Shown here: positions 8,701-15,968 of the stretch, one piece after another | How the letters are laid out: the number at the start of each line of letters is the position of its first letter | Numbering within the stretch: position 1 is the stretch's first letter | DNA from: DATGKG01 sp963783145 | Lineage (GTDB): Bacteria > Desulfobacterota > Binatia > Binatales > Binataceae | Length of the DNA: 64,000 nt | Assembly: GCA_963783145.1 (NCBI GenBank) | Contig: CAWAMM010000006.1 | Span: 62,001-126,000 of the forward strand | Reading direction: 5' to 3' | Notes under the pieces: generated by a model | Databases searched by the model: none | Told to the model about the DNA's origin: nothing | What the model saw: only the letters and a program-made list of their open reading frames with translations | Position numbers and translations under genes: made by a program

Positions 8701-9457
8701 TGCGGCACGCTTCGGACTGTTGTTGATCGATTGCGAAATGCGCTCGGGACAAGGCTTAGAAGCGATCCAATGCATTCGTGCCGCGGAGCCTCGCGCGCCC
8801 CTGGTTGCGTTGGTCAGCTCCCACAGTCTGGCCGGCAAGCTGCGGCAACTGCGAGCCAAGGGGATCGAGCATTATTGCATCAAGCCGGTCAAGCGGCATG
8901 ATTTGTTCGAGGCAGTTGCGCAGGCGACGGCCAACGCGGCGCGGCGAATGCCACGTCAGGCGCCTCGCGAGACGGCGATGCCGAGTGCCGCGCAACGGAA
9001 GACCACCGAGCGTCCCCTGCGAATCCTGCTCGCCGACGATTCACCCGACAACCGCATGCTGATTCGAGCCTACACCAGGAAGACCTCCTATACCGTCACC
9101 GAGGCAGAGAACGGCCAGATCGCGGTGGAACGCTTCGTCGATGGAAGTTTCGACTTGGTCCTGATGGACATCCAGATGCCGGTGCTGGACGGCTACAGCG
9201 CCATCCGTGCGATTCGAAAATGGGAGGCCGAGCAGCACGCGCACCATACTCCCATCATCGCGTTGACCGCTTCGGCTCTCGAAGAAGATGTGCGGCGCGC
9301 CAAGCAGGCTGGATGCGACATGCACGTCAGCAAGCCGATCAAGAAGTCGACGTTGCTCGAATCGATCGCGCGCGCGGTCGAAATCGGCGACGGGCCGTCC
9401 GCGAATGAGCTAATCGCCACTGTTCCGGTCGCCGCAGGACCCGATTTCCACATCTAG
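5714..9457 (+). CDS. hybrid sensor histidine kinase: membrane domain, four PAS, HisKA, HATPase, two receivers
   Basis: Residues ~33-180 hold about five or six hydrophobic segments. Four PAS repeats follow at roughly 205-320, 330-445, 455-570 and 578-690, each starting with the (F/I)FDAS/N motif and ending in a (A/S)RDISDL-type linker. The phospho-accepting H-box is STMSHEIRTPMNA with H714. The ATPase has N, G1 and G2 boxes (DTGIGIAP, GGSGLGLAI). Receiver 1 (~965-1085) keeps D1006 but has only one acidic residue in its first motif. Receiver 2 is complete, with ADDS and D1152 (LMDIQMP). The longest frame starts at a TTG (5714); the ATG at 5777 is equally likely, and neither has a clear ribosome-binding site. 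No partner regulator is next to it. The lone receiver at 14060 is a possible partner. Confidence 0.9.
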   Translation: MIEDLTASLRDIVPANDSRASMRRDAWVLRMIRFGAAPVLIAALLNIFQFHYKSGLLWSWALGCAWFNALLGSTTLALSFAKWFTRRWRPITFFILSSLVASDTVLGTLGHEPKLLFISLLLLIVGTGSILPWPIRVQIGFSLLCLSAWVTQSIWVPALDGLGAYKLVALTTAAGLSYFTCYLRDRFVSEYEESERTILESERSLRQLFDANTDGITLIDLATRRIQDVNEHFLRISGFRREEVVGKAITELDVGTDPALAEEFIRRLQAEGGITNMEVSFRASDGRMIPCLLSAVVIVIHGRKCLMTMARDISQLRETEEKIRISEATQRRIFNASLDWMSIIDMGTGDYLDVNESFARATGYTREELVGSNFFKLGLWPDEAAWAPFTEALITASEVRNYPATFRMKDGHLVRSLISAVQCELWGKRCCISSARDISDLSVAQERLRRSEETFRKIFDASLDAMTIVDGTTGAYIDVNPEFLRATGFSRDDIIGKTGDSLGQWVNPEQRTEFERILMKTGEVRNLEAEGRRKDGSTITCLTSGVLAEIDGRLCCLGVTRDISDLKAAERKLRKNEAMLRAIFDASLDNVTLIDLTDQTIIEVNRELTRTIGYSRGEILGKTFGELVPPVDPVRQGKFFAMLMEGREVRNHEMNVADRQGRTLPVLISASTLSLEGRPCALSVARDITDLVAAREAALAASKSKSEFLSTMSHEIRTPMNAILGMADMMGESELNSEQRRYLDTILSNGNALLDLINSILDLAKVESGRLNLENVEFDLIELIEHAADTLAVRAHEKGVELAVRFAPDLAPILMGDPYRLRQILNNLIGNAIKFTRQGEVVVTVGRNPDAAKPGNFRFAVRDTGIGIAPDQVDNVFSAFTQADTSTTRKFGGSGLGLAIVQRLVALMGGKVWVESELGKGSTFIFTADLKPAQTEVAKLSPADAPHLNGLRVLVDVENATSRSIVADLLRASGGAVVEAECETAALALLEASRSCAARFGLLLIDCEMRSGQGLEAIQCIRAAEPRAPLVALVSSHSLAGKLRQLRAKGIEHYCIKPVKRHDLFEAVAQATANAARRMPRQAPRETAMPSAAQRKTTERPLRILLADDSPDNRMLIRAYTRKTSYTVTEAENGQIAVERFVDGSFDLVLMDIQMPVLDGYSAIRAIRKWEAEQHAHHTPIIALTASALEEDVRRAKQAGCDMHVSKPIKKSTLLESIARAVEIGDGPSANELIATVPVAAGPDFHI

Positions 9458-9524
9458 CCTTACTTCTTCGCGCTTGTGCGCGGTGCCCGTGCGTCGCTAT
9501 TAAACCTTCAAGAGGTTTTGTAGG

Positions 9525-10751
9525 ATGCCCAACCCCAAGGCCGCCGGTCTTTCACCGTCTCGACTCGAAACGCTCGATCGCTTCCTTCAGAGCCGCTACA
9601 TCGACGCCGGCAAGATTCCCGGCGCCTTGACGCTGATTGCACGGCGCGGCGAGGTCGCCCATTTCAGCGCGCTGGGCATGGCCGATGCCGAGCGCAAGAA
9701 GCCGGTGCGCGAGGACACCATCTTTCGCCTCTACTCGATGACCAAGCCCCTCACCAGCGTGGCCTTCATGATGCTGGTCGAGCGGGGTCTCACTGCGCTG
9801 GATGAGCCCGTACACAATGTGATTCCCGAATGGAAAGACCTCGGTGTTTACCAGGGCGGCTTTATGGAGACCTATCGCACCACGCGGCCCGCGCGCCCGA
9901 TGCTGATGATTGATCTCTTGCGCCATACTTCGGGGCTTACTTACGGCTTTCAGCAGACCACTAACGTCGATGCGGGATATCGCAAGTTGCAGGTTGGCGA
10001 GCGGCTGGCGGGCGAGACCCTGGACGGGATGATCGCGAAGCTCGCCGGCCTGCCGCTGGAGTTCTCGCCAGGCACGGCCTGGAACTATTCGCATTCCACT
10101 GATGTGCTCGGATACCTGGTCGGCAGGATCTCCGGACAGCCATTCGATCAGTATTTGCGCGAGCACATCTTTGAACCGCTCGGAATGACCGATTCCGGCT
10201 TCCACGTGTCGGCCGGAAAGGAGTCGCGCTTCGCGGCGTGTTACGCCTTCACTCCGAAGAACCCGATGATGCTGTTCGATGACCCCGCCAGGAGCCCCTA
10301 CCTCCAACCACCCTCGATGGTCTCAGGTGGTGGTGGCGCGGTATCGACGGCCTCCGACTATCTGCGTTTTTGCCGGATGCTGCTTAACGGCGGCACTCTC
10401 GATGGCGTCCAGATTCTCAGTCCCAAAACCATTGCGCTGATGACGCTGAATCATCTGCCCGATGGCCAAGACCTGCCTGCGCTGTCGCGCTCGCTCTTCA
10501 GCGAAGTCACCTACAATGGCGTGGGCTTTGGCCTGGGCTTCGCCGTGACCCTCGATACCACGCGAACGATGCTGCCTGGAAGCATCGGTGACTACTTCTG
10601 GGGCGGCGCCGCATCGACGTATTTCTGGATCGATCCGCGCGAGGAGCTGATCACAATTTTCATGACCCAGCTGATGCCCTCGACGACGTATCAGATCCGT
10701 CGCGAACTTCGCACGCTGGTGTATTCGGCTTTCAGCGAAGCGCATCGCTAA
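9525..10751 (+). CDS. serine hydrolase, class C beta-lactamase / EstB-type esterase family
   Basis: The 408-residue product has the SxxK nucleophile S71-M-T-K74 (FRLYSMTKP) and the tyrosine motif Y188-S-H190 (WNYSHST), the arrangement of family VIII esterases (YxN in true AmpC). A WGGAAST segment near residue 365 corresponds to the third motif. There is no signal peptide, so a cytoplasmic esterase or transesterase is more likely than a resistance beta-lactamase. A GAGG motif precedes the ATG at 9525. It lies 67 bases behind the histidine kinase in the same direction, which may be coincidental. Confidence 0.85.
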   Translation: MPNPKAAGLSPSRLETLDRFLQSRYIDAGKIPGALTLIARRGEVAHFSALGMADAERKKPVREDTIFRLYSMTKPLTSVAFMMLVERGLTALDEPVHNVIPEWKDLGVYQGGFMETYRTTRPARPMLMIDLLRHTSGLTYGFQQTTNVDAGYRKLQVGERLAGETLDGMIAKLAGLPLEFSPGTAWNYSHSTDVLGYLVGRISGQPFDQYLREHIFEPLGMTDSGFHVSAGKESRFAACYAFTPKNPMMLFDDPARSPYLQPPSMVSGGGGAVSTASDYLRFCRMLLNGGTLDGVQILSPKTIALMTLNHLPDGQDLPALSRSLFSEVTYNGVGFGLGFAVTLDTTRTMLPGSIGDYFWGGAASTYFWIDPREELITIFMTQLMPSTTYQIRRELRTLVYSAFSEAHR

Positions 10752-10774
10752 CAAAGGGAGTTCTTCGACGGACG

Positions 10775-11224
10775 CTAAGTCGCCATGAAGGTTCTCAACG
10801 GCGTAACCATGCCGATTTCGATGAGGCGTCGGGAAGCAAATTTCCATTCCCCGTGTACTTTTGTGTACTCGTCTTCGTAATAGCCTGAGCCAAGCCATTC
10901 CATCTCGAGCTTCGCGGTGCGCAACTCGACGTAGCATCGGCCGGTTGCGCTGTTCGCGCCACGCAACTCGATTAGATGGGTGTGGGTGTATGGCCGCGGG
11001 CGGGTCTCCTTGATCAGATTTTCATACATTTTCTTAAGTTGCGTGCGGCCCCGCGTCACGACTTCATTTTCGGGATCTTTGACGGCGAAAGTGCCATCTT
11101 CGGTGAAGAGACTCACCATGCCTTCCAGATCATCTCGCGAGATACAGTCGCAGTAGCGGATCGGAAGATTGCGGATGGCTTCGCGGTCGGCAAGTTCACG
11201 CACCAATTCATCGGTAGTTTTCAT
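10775..11224 (-). CDS. SnoaL-like / NTF2-fold protein
   Basis: The ATG at 11224 (MKTTDELVRELADREAIRNL) is preferred over an upstream in-frame TTG. The 149-residue product matches the SnoaL_4-type cone fold: an N-terminal helix pair with REAIRNLPIRYCDCISRDDLEGMVSLF, then FTEDGTFAV, a central THTHLIEL strand and a C-terminal GEWKFASRRLIE strand. Proteins of this type include the ring-hydroxylating dioxygenase beta subunit and small dehydratases or isomerases. No dioxygenase alpha subunit is nearby, so a stand-alone enzyme is inferred and its reaction is unknown. It is convergent with the esterase (23-base gap). Confidence 0.75.
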   Translation of the reverse strand: MKTTDELVRELADREAIRNLPIRYCDCISRDDLEGMVSLFTEDGTFAVKDPENEVVTRGRTQLKKMYENLIKETRPRPYTHTHLIELRGANSATGRCYVELRTAKLEMEWLGSGYYEDEYTKVHGEWKFASRRLIEIGMVTPLRTFMAT

Positions 11225-11310
11225 ATTTAGTCCAAGATTGGGTGTTTCTGCCGCCAATCCTCGCCTTGTTATTCCTGCCGCGAGATTGTGGCAAATCCAT
11301 CGCCCAGAGG

Positions 11311-11850
11311 TTAGTCCATTCTCAACGGAGGAAGGGCCTGTGGCAGTGAATACTGATAGACGCGGCCGTTCCAGTTGAAGGTGCCGACCGGATCACCAAA
11401 ACTTCGATCGAATTGCTTCAGTTGCTCCTCGTCATCGGGGGACTTGGTCAAGGCGGGCGCATACGCGAGATAGGTGGTGTGATCGATAGCGATTACCGAG
11501 GGCAGTGGCGGCGAGAAATTCATCTCGAGGAAATGTTCCGCCGGGCGCCATCCGTCGGCCGCAGTGTCGTATTCGACCACCGGGGTCCAGCGCGCGTCGG
11601 AATTGGTGAAATCAATCCGCAACTCGCGATACTCGGGAGAACCGGTTGCGTCCTTGCGTAACTCGATCACGCCAGGGGAATCGTCGACCGGTTTCTGCGC
11701 CGCTCCAACCGCCGCAGATGCGAGTTGCACGCTGGTTCCGAGCACTTGGGGCGCATACTGAAGTGCATAGAGCCAGCATCCGCTAGCGCTCAGCGTTAGC
11801 GCCGACGCAATCAGCGCGGTTCCGATACGCGAAAGGTTGCGATGCCCCAC
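11311..11850 (-). CDS. probable lipoprotein of unknown function
   Basis: The 179-residue product begins with a basic N-terminus (MGHRNLSR) and a hydrophobic run ending LSASGC, a plausible though imperfect lipobox with Cys at about residue 25. The mature part has charged and aromatic residues and a short YQYSLPQALPPL tail. I do not recognise a family. It is separated from the SnoaL-like gene by about 90 bases in the same orientation, and diverges from the Fe-ADH gene. Confidence 0.6.
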   Translation of the reverse strand: MGHRNLSRIGTALIASALTLSASGCWLYALQYAPQVLGTSVQLASAAVGAAQKPVDDSPGVIELRKDATGSPEYRELRIDFTNSDARWTPVVEYDTAADGWRPAEHFLEMNFSPPLPSVIAIDHTTYLAYAPALTKSPDDEEQLKQFDRSFGDPVGTFNWNGRVYQYSLPQALPPLRMD

Positions 11851-12037
11851 GGCGTCGAGCGTAACATCATGCGTTATCTGAGTGTAGCCAAGAGATACCG
11901 ACTGTAGGGTGAGCTCCGGAACCCCGTTGATTGCGGTTGAGTCTCCTACGTCCCCGGGGGTCGAAAAATTCTTCCGAATGGCACATGCTTGATCCCGTTG
12001 TCGTTCAGTTCAGGCGGGAGCGACAAGGAGAATGGCG

Positions 12038-13213
12038 ATGCGTCCAATCATCGGCGAATACAATTTCACCAGGCTCGAAAACGTCCTCTATGGCCCGGGC
12101 AAGGTTGGCCTGTTGTCGCGCGAGCTCGCGAAGCGCAATGCCAAACGCGCCCTGATTGTTACCGGTAAGACCCTCGGCAAATCGAGGCTGCTAGACAAGG
12201 TGAAAGCGGCCGCGGGCTCCGCGCTGGTGGGAGTGTTTGCGGAGACCTCGCAGCACGTGCCGTCAAAGACCGTCGAGGCGCTGATCGCCGAGGCTCGCCG
12301 TCTCGAGGCCGATTCGTTCATCACCTTCGGGGGCGGCACTCCCAACGATACCGCCAAGGACGCGGCGAATGTGTTGCTGGGCGGGAAGCTTCCCGGCGGC
12401 ATCGATCTTTATGGGTCACCGGCGCCGATCAATCCCGATGCGGACTTTCCGGAAATCGCGATCCCGACCACGCTTTCCGCCGGCGAGTTCACTCCCTTCG
12501 CCGGCATGACGCACGAGGAGACGCGCGAGAAGGGTGGGGTCGGCGACCCACGACTGCAAGCGCGCGCGGTGATTCTCGATCCCGAGCTGACGCTGGAAAC
12601 CCCGGCTTGGCTATGGGCCGGCACCGGGATGCGGGCGCTCGATCACGCGATCGAAGGGGCCTACTCGAATCGGCATAACCTGATCAGTGACGCGATGTCG
12701 GCACGTGCCATCAAGCTATTGAACGATCATCTGAAACCTTCGCTGCAAACCGCCGGCGAAGACGAGCTATACCATCGCGGGCAATGTCAGATTGCGGCAT
12801 GGATGTCGATCTTCGGCGCGCTCAACACCCGCATGGGCATCTCGCATGCCCTGGGACATCAGATTGGACCGACCTGGGACGTGCCGCACGGCTTCACTTC
12901 GTGCATCACCTTGCCGCATGCGATGCGCTTCATGGCGGGAATTTCGCCCGAGCGGTTCGGTCCTATTGCGGAAGGATTCGGAATCCGTTTCGATGAGAAA
13001 AATCCTCGTTTGAGCGCCTACGAATGCGCCGATCGAGTCGCGCAGTTCATTCGCCAATTCGAGGTCCCGAGCCGCCTCCGGGACGTTGAAGTGCCGCATT
13101 CGCAATTGTCTCGTATCGCGGAGACGGTGCTGCACGAAGTGAACCGATCCCATACGGTCGATCGCGAAGTCACCCGCGAGGATCTCGATCGGCTGCTCGA
13201 GGCGGCATACTGA
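12038..13213 (+). CDS. iron-containing alcohol dehydrogenase fold protein (maleylacetate reductase-like)
   Basis: An AAGGAG site lies 7 bases before the ATG at 12038 but only 1 base before the ATG at 12032, so MRPIIGEYNF is chosen (391 residues). The N-terminal nucleotide domain has the FGGGTPNDTAKDAA motif. The C-terminal helical domain has H203 (LDHAIEGAYS), H270 and H274 (SHALGHQIG) and H284 (PHGFTSC). In classical Fe-ADHs an Asp precedes the first His by four residues; here that position is R199 (GMRALDH). Metal dependence is therefore doubtful, and a maleylacetate-reductase or related activity is possible. The lipoprotein gene follows 38 bases downstream. Confidence 0.8.
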   Translation: MRPIIGEYNFTRLENVLYGPGKVGLLSRELAKRNAKRALIVTGKTLGKSRLLDKVKAAAGSALVGVFAETSQHVPSKTVEALIAEARRLEADSFITFGGGTPNDTAKDAANVLLGGKLPGGIDLYGSPAPINPDADFPEIAIPTTLSAGEFTPFAGMTHEETREKGGVGDPRLQARAVILDPELTLETPAWLWAGTGMRALDHAIEGAYSNRHNLISDAMSARAIKLLNDHLKPSLQTAGEDELYHRGQCQIAAWMSIFGALNTRMGISHALGHQIGPTWDVPHGFTSCITLPHAMRFMAGISPERFGPIAEGFGIRFDEKNPRLSAYECADRVAQFIRQFEVPSRLRDVEVPHSQLSRIAETVLHEVNRSHTVDREVTREDLDRLLEAAY

Positions 13214-13251
13214 AACCTTCAAACTGAAATTCGAAAGGGCCCGAACTCCTG

Positions 13252-13884
13252 ATGCACCGTTACCGCTTCCGACCACATCTCCATCCACAATTCGCCATTT
13301 TACTTATTCTCGTCACCGCGCTCGGACTCTCTGCCGGATGCGGCTTCGTCTATCCGCCGCCTACCATCCCCGAAGCGGTCCAAAAAGAAATGTTTCATGT
13401 CAGCGACCCAATCCTGTTGCTGACCTTCGAACCCGGCCGCACGAAGGGCCACCTCATTGGCGAACTGCATCAATGGCCGTTTCCACACATGGAGGGCAGC
13501 GAGGGTGTTCCCTCTCACAACTTTACCTACGTCGGTGAGTTCACGGTGATCACCAAGTCCGATGAGGATGGGATGCCATCGGGCGCGGAAGGTACTCGCA
13601 AGGTCTATTTCCACGAGGAGATGCCGCAGCTGAACTTCACCGATGCGCGCGCCTATGCAGCGGGGCAGGCGGTGGCGCTCGACACGATATCGCTGTCATT
13701 CGCGTTCAAGGAGAACCACAAGATCGTTGGAGTACGGATGATCTCGCAACAAAAAAGCGCCTTCCCGTTCACCTATAGGGGGAGAAAAATTGATCCACCC
13801 AAGGATCGCGACACCGCCGATACGCTGGAGGGTGAGTATTCCCCGGACCTCGGGGGCTATCTGCTTCACAGCTTGAACGAATAA
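13252..13884 (+). CDS. probable lipoprotein of unknown function
   Basis: The 210-residue product has a basic leader, a hydrophobic segment (FAILLILVTALGL) and an SAGC lipobox around residue 29-30. It is therefore predicted to be exported and lipid-anchored. The mature domain includes GHLIGELHQWPFPHMEG and a regular alternation of hydrophobic residues suggesting a beta-rich fold. I do not recognise the family. It follows the Fe-ADH-like gene by 38 bases and may be co-transcribed with it. Confidence 0.65.
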   Translation: MHRYRFRPHLHPQFAILLILVTALGLSAGCGFVYPPPTIPEAVQKEMFHVSDPILLLTFEPGRTKGHLIGELHQWPFPHMEGSEGVPSHNFTYVGEFTVITKSDEDGMPSGAEGTRKVYFHEEMPQLNFTDARAYAAGQAVALDTISLSFAFKENHKIVGVRMISQQKSAFPFTYRGRKIDPPKDRDTADTLEGEYSPDLGGYLLHSLNE

Positions 13885-13935
13885 CACCGCCAGCCGCAGC
13901 GTCAGGTATAGAGTAGGCGCTTCGATACCCGGGTT

Positions 13936-13962
13936 GTTATCTAGAGTTACATCTGAGATAAC
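13936..13962. promoter_or_regulatory. inverted repeat GTTATCT-N13-AGATAAC upstream of receiver gene
   Basis: A perfect 7-bp inverted repeat with a 13-base spacer lies about 100 bases upstream of the response regulator start, in a locally AT-rich stretch. It could be an operator or the 3' hairpin of the upstream lipoprotein gene. Position alone cannot decide. Confidence 0.3.
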
Positions 13963-14059
13963 TTAGTTATCGTACGCAAACGACGCATAGACGTGAGGTT
14001 GCGCGCGGGAACCCCCTATATCCGCGCCGCTTTGGCTTGGATTTCCCGAAGGCTGTGAT

Positions 14060-14449
14060 ATGGCGTTCGCACAGACAAATGACAGCGCAAAACTACTTGT
14101 CGTCGAGGACGACGAAGGCGCACGCGCCGCCCTAGGAGACATCCTCGACCTCGAGGGTTATCAGGTCGCGCTGTCCGCCAATGGTCGGGAAGCGCTCGAG
14201 TATCTGCGCAACGAGCCTCTGCCGGACTTGATCATCCTCGACCTCCAGATGCCGGTGATGAACGGATGGCAGTTCCGGCGCGAGCAGACCAGGGACGCCC
14301 GTTTCGCGATGGTACCGGTAATCGTGATCACCGCGTTTCAGTCGGCGGGCGATATCGACGTGACCGAGATCGTGCACAAGCCGATCGACATCCAGCGACT
14401 CCTCGCCGTCATTCGCCAGCTACTGATGACCGTTCATTCCTACAATTAG
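14060..14449 (+). CDS. single-domain response regulator (CheY-like receiver)
   Basis: The 129-residue protein is a complete receiver with no output domain. The acidic triad is E16-D17-D18 (VVEDDEG), the phospho-acceptor is D61 (ILDLQMP), T91 is the switch residue and K107 (VHKPID) the invariant lysine. It probably shuttles phosphate or controls a partner by direct binding. No kinase is adjacent; the hybrid kinase at 5714 is the only one in the window. Its stop codon directly abuts the stop of the convergent polysaccharide deacetylase gene, with no bases between. Confidence 0.9.
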   Translation: MAFAQTNDSAKLLVVEDDEGARAALGDILDLEGYQVALSANGREALEYLRNEPLPDLIILDLQMPVMNGWQFRREQTRDARFAMVPVIVITAFQSAGDIDVTEIVHKPIDIQRLLAVIRQLLMTVHSYN

Positions 14450-15292
14450 TTAGCCATGAAGCGGATGCGCGCGGCGAAACTCGCTCGCGACCTCCGCCAT
14501 GGTGACGAAGCTGACGCCGGGCCGGCTACGAATGTGCGCCAGGAGCCTCTCCAGCATCAGCAGTCGATGGCCACGTCCGATCACCTGCGGATGCATCGTC
14601 AGCGTGTACACGCCTTCGCCAACCCGGTCGTACAGATAATCGAAGTCCCCCGCCCAGATTTCGTAAACTGCCGACGGCGAGGACAGTCCCTGCTGGATCC
14701 CACCGCGGCTGGTCACGTACTCGAACGCGGGAAAATCGTCGAGGCCCCACGTGAACGGTATCTCGACCACGTCGATAGGTTGCCCGAATTGGTAGGGCGC
14801 ATCGGCTGGTGCCTGATCACCGACGCGCATGTAGTGCGGCGTGAAGTCATCGCCCATCAGGCTCGAGTCATAAAGAAATCCATGCTTGAGCAGGAGGCTG
14901 ACCATGTTGAAGCTGAGTCCCGCGCCCGGCGAGCGAAAGCCGAGCGGACGCTTGCCGGTCACGCGCTCCAGGACGTCGTTGCCACGAATCAGGATGCGCT
15001 CTTCGTCCTCGGGGCTCTTTGGATGGGAATGGAAATAGCCATGATTGCCGATTTCATGACCCTCGGATGCAATCTGTCTCGCGATCTCCGAATAGGTTTC
15101 CGCGCTATGGCCCGGCACGAACCAGGTGGAGGGAATTTTCGACTCACGCAGCATCGCGAGCAGGCGCAGGGCGCCGACGCGGCCAAACTCGCCGCGCGAA
15201 ATGGCGCTGAGCGATTTCGCATGAAATCCGCCGAGCCACAGAGAGATCGCATCGAAGTCGAAGGTCAGACATGCGGCGATTTTTTTTGCCAT
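14450..15292 (-). CDS. polysaccharide deacetylase family protein (NodB homology domain, CE4)
   Basis: The 280-residue protein shows the CE4 motifs: D12 and D14 in TFDFDA (catalytic base and metal ligand), then HEIGNHGYFHSH with H84 and H88 as metal ligands. The later RSPGAGLS and the HPQVIGRGHR segment fit motifs 3 and 5. There is no signal peptide, so a cytoplasmic member is likely, such as those acting on small amides (for example PuuE-type allantoinases). The substrate is not evident. It is convergent with the receiver gene and lies on the same strand as mscL about 80 bases upstream. Confidence 0.85.
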   Translation of the reverse strand: MAKKIAACLTFDFDAISLWLGGFHAKSLSAISRGEFGRVGALRLLAMLRESKIPSTWFVPGHSAETYSEIARQIASEGHEIGNHGYFHSHPKSPEDEERILIRGNDVLERVTGKRPLGFRSPGAGLSFNMVSLLLKHGFLYDSSLMGDDFTPHYMRVGDQAPADAPYQFGQPIDVVEIPFTWGLDDFPAFEYVTSRGGIQQGLSSPSAVYEIWAGDFDYLYDRVGEGVYTLTMHPQVIGRGHRLLMLERLLAHIRSRPGVSFVTMAEVASEFRRAHPLHG

Positions 15293-15373
15293 CGGGCTCT
15301 CCCGGTCGGTCTTCCTGTATCCCTCCCTCGCATTTTTCCGCGCCTTAGAGCAAGCGATTCGGGTAACGACAAA

Positions 15374-15844
15374 TCAGGCCGCCTGCGGCTGATCAAGCTG
15401 CGAGGTGCAATTCGGGCATCGAGAGGCCGCCATCGCAATCGTCGACAAGCAGTAGGGACAGTCCTTGACCTTGGGCGGCTCGACTGGGACCGGCGTTTCA
15501 AAGCGACCAGCCATCGACTGATACCATTGCACGATGATGAACATTGCGAACGCCACGATCAGGAAGTCCAGCACGTTGTTGATGAACGCGCCGTAGTTAA
15601 AGGTAGCCGCGCCGGCTTTTTTCGCCGCATCGAGCGAGGCGTAGGTTTTGCCATCGAGGCTGATGAACAGGCTGTTGAAGTCGACCTTGCCGCAGAGCAA
15701 CCCGACGGGCGGCATGATGATGTCATTTACGAGCGAGGTCGCGATTTTCCCGAATGAAGCGCCGATCACGATTCCAATCGCCATGTCGACTACATTGCCC
15801 TTGATCGCGAAGTCTCGGAATTTTTTTAATTGGGTTTGCAACAT
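15374..15844 (-). CDS. mscL: large-conductance mechanosensitive channel MscL with C-terminal zinc ribbon
   Basis: The 156-residue protein begins with the MscL N-terminal amphipathic helix and TM1 (KKFRDFAIKGNVVDMAIGIVIGASF, continuing with NDIIMPPVG). After a periplasmic loop comes TM2 (INNVLDFLIVAFAMFIIVQ). MscL opens under membrane tension to release solutes during hypo-osmotic shock. Instead of only the usual charged helix, the C-terminus carries C129-x2-C132 and C143-x2-C146, a rubredoxin-like zinc ribbon on the cytoplasmic side. The gene stands alone behind a roughly 120-base promoter region. Confidence 0.95.
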   Translation of the reverse strand: MLQTQLKKFRDFAIKGNVVDMAIGIVIGASFGKIATSLVNDIIMPPVGLLCGKVDFNSLFISLDGKTYASLDAAKKAGAATFNYGAFINNVLDFLIVAFAMFIIVQWYQSMAGRFETPVPVEPPKVKDCPYCLSTIAMAASRCPNCTSQLDQPQAA

Positions 15845-15968
15845 GGATAAGTCCTCTCGTCGATAAGGTTTGAGGGAGCGCGAATTACCGATCGCGCACG
15901 CCAGCGAGCACCAAATAAATCGCCCGATTATCTCGATGCGAGGCCAAAAATGCTACTCAGGAATCAGT

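Noticed and set aside
14456..15757. Forward 433-codon frame
   Set aside because: It runs antisense through the polysaccharide deacetylase and mscL, both of which have strong motifs. High GC leaves long open shadows.
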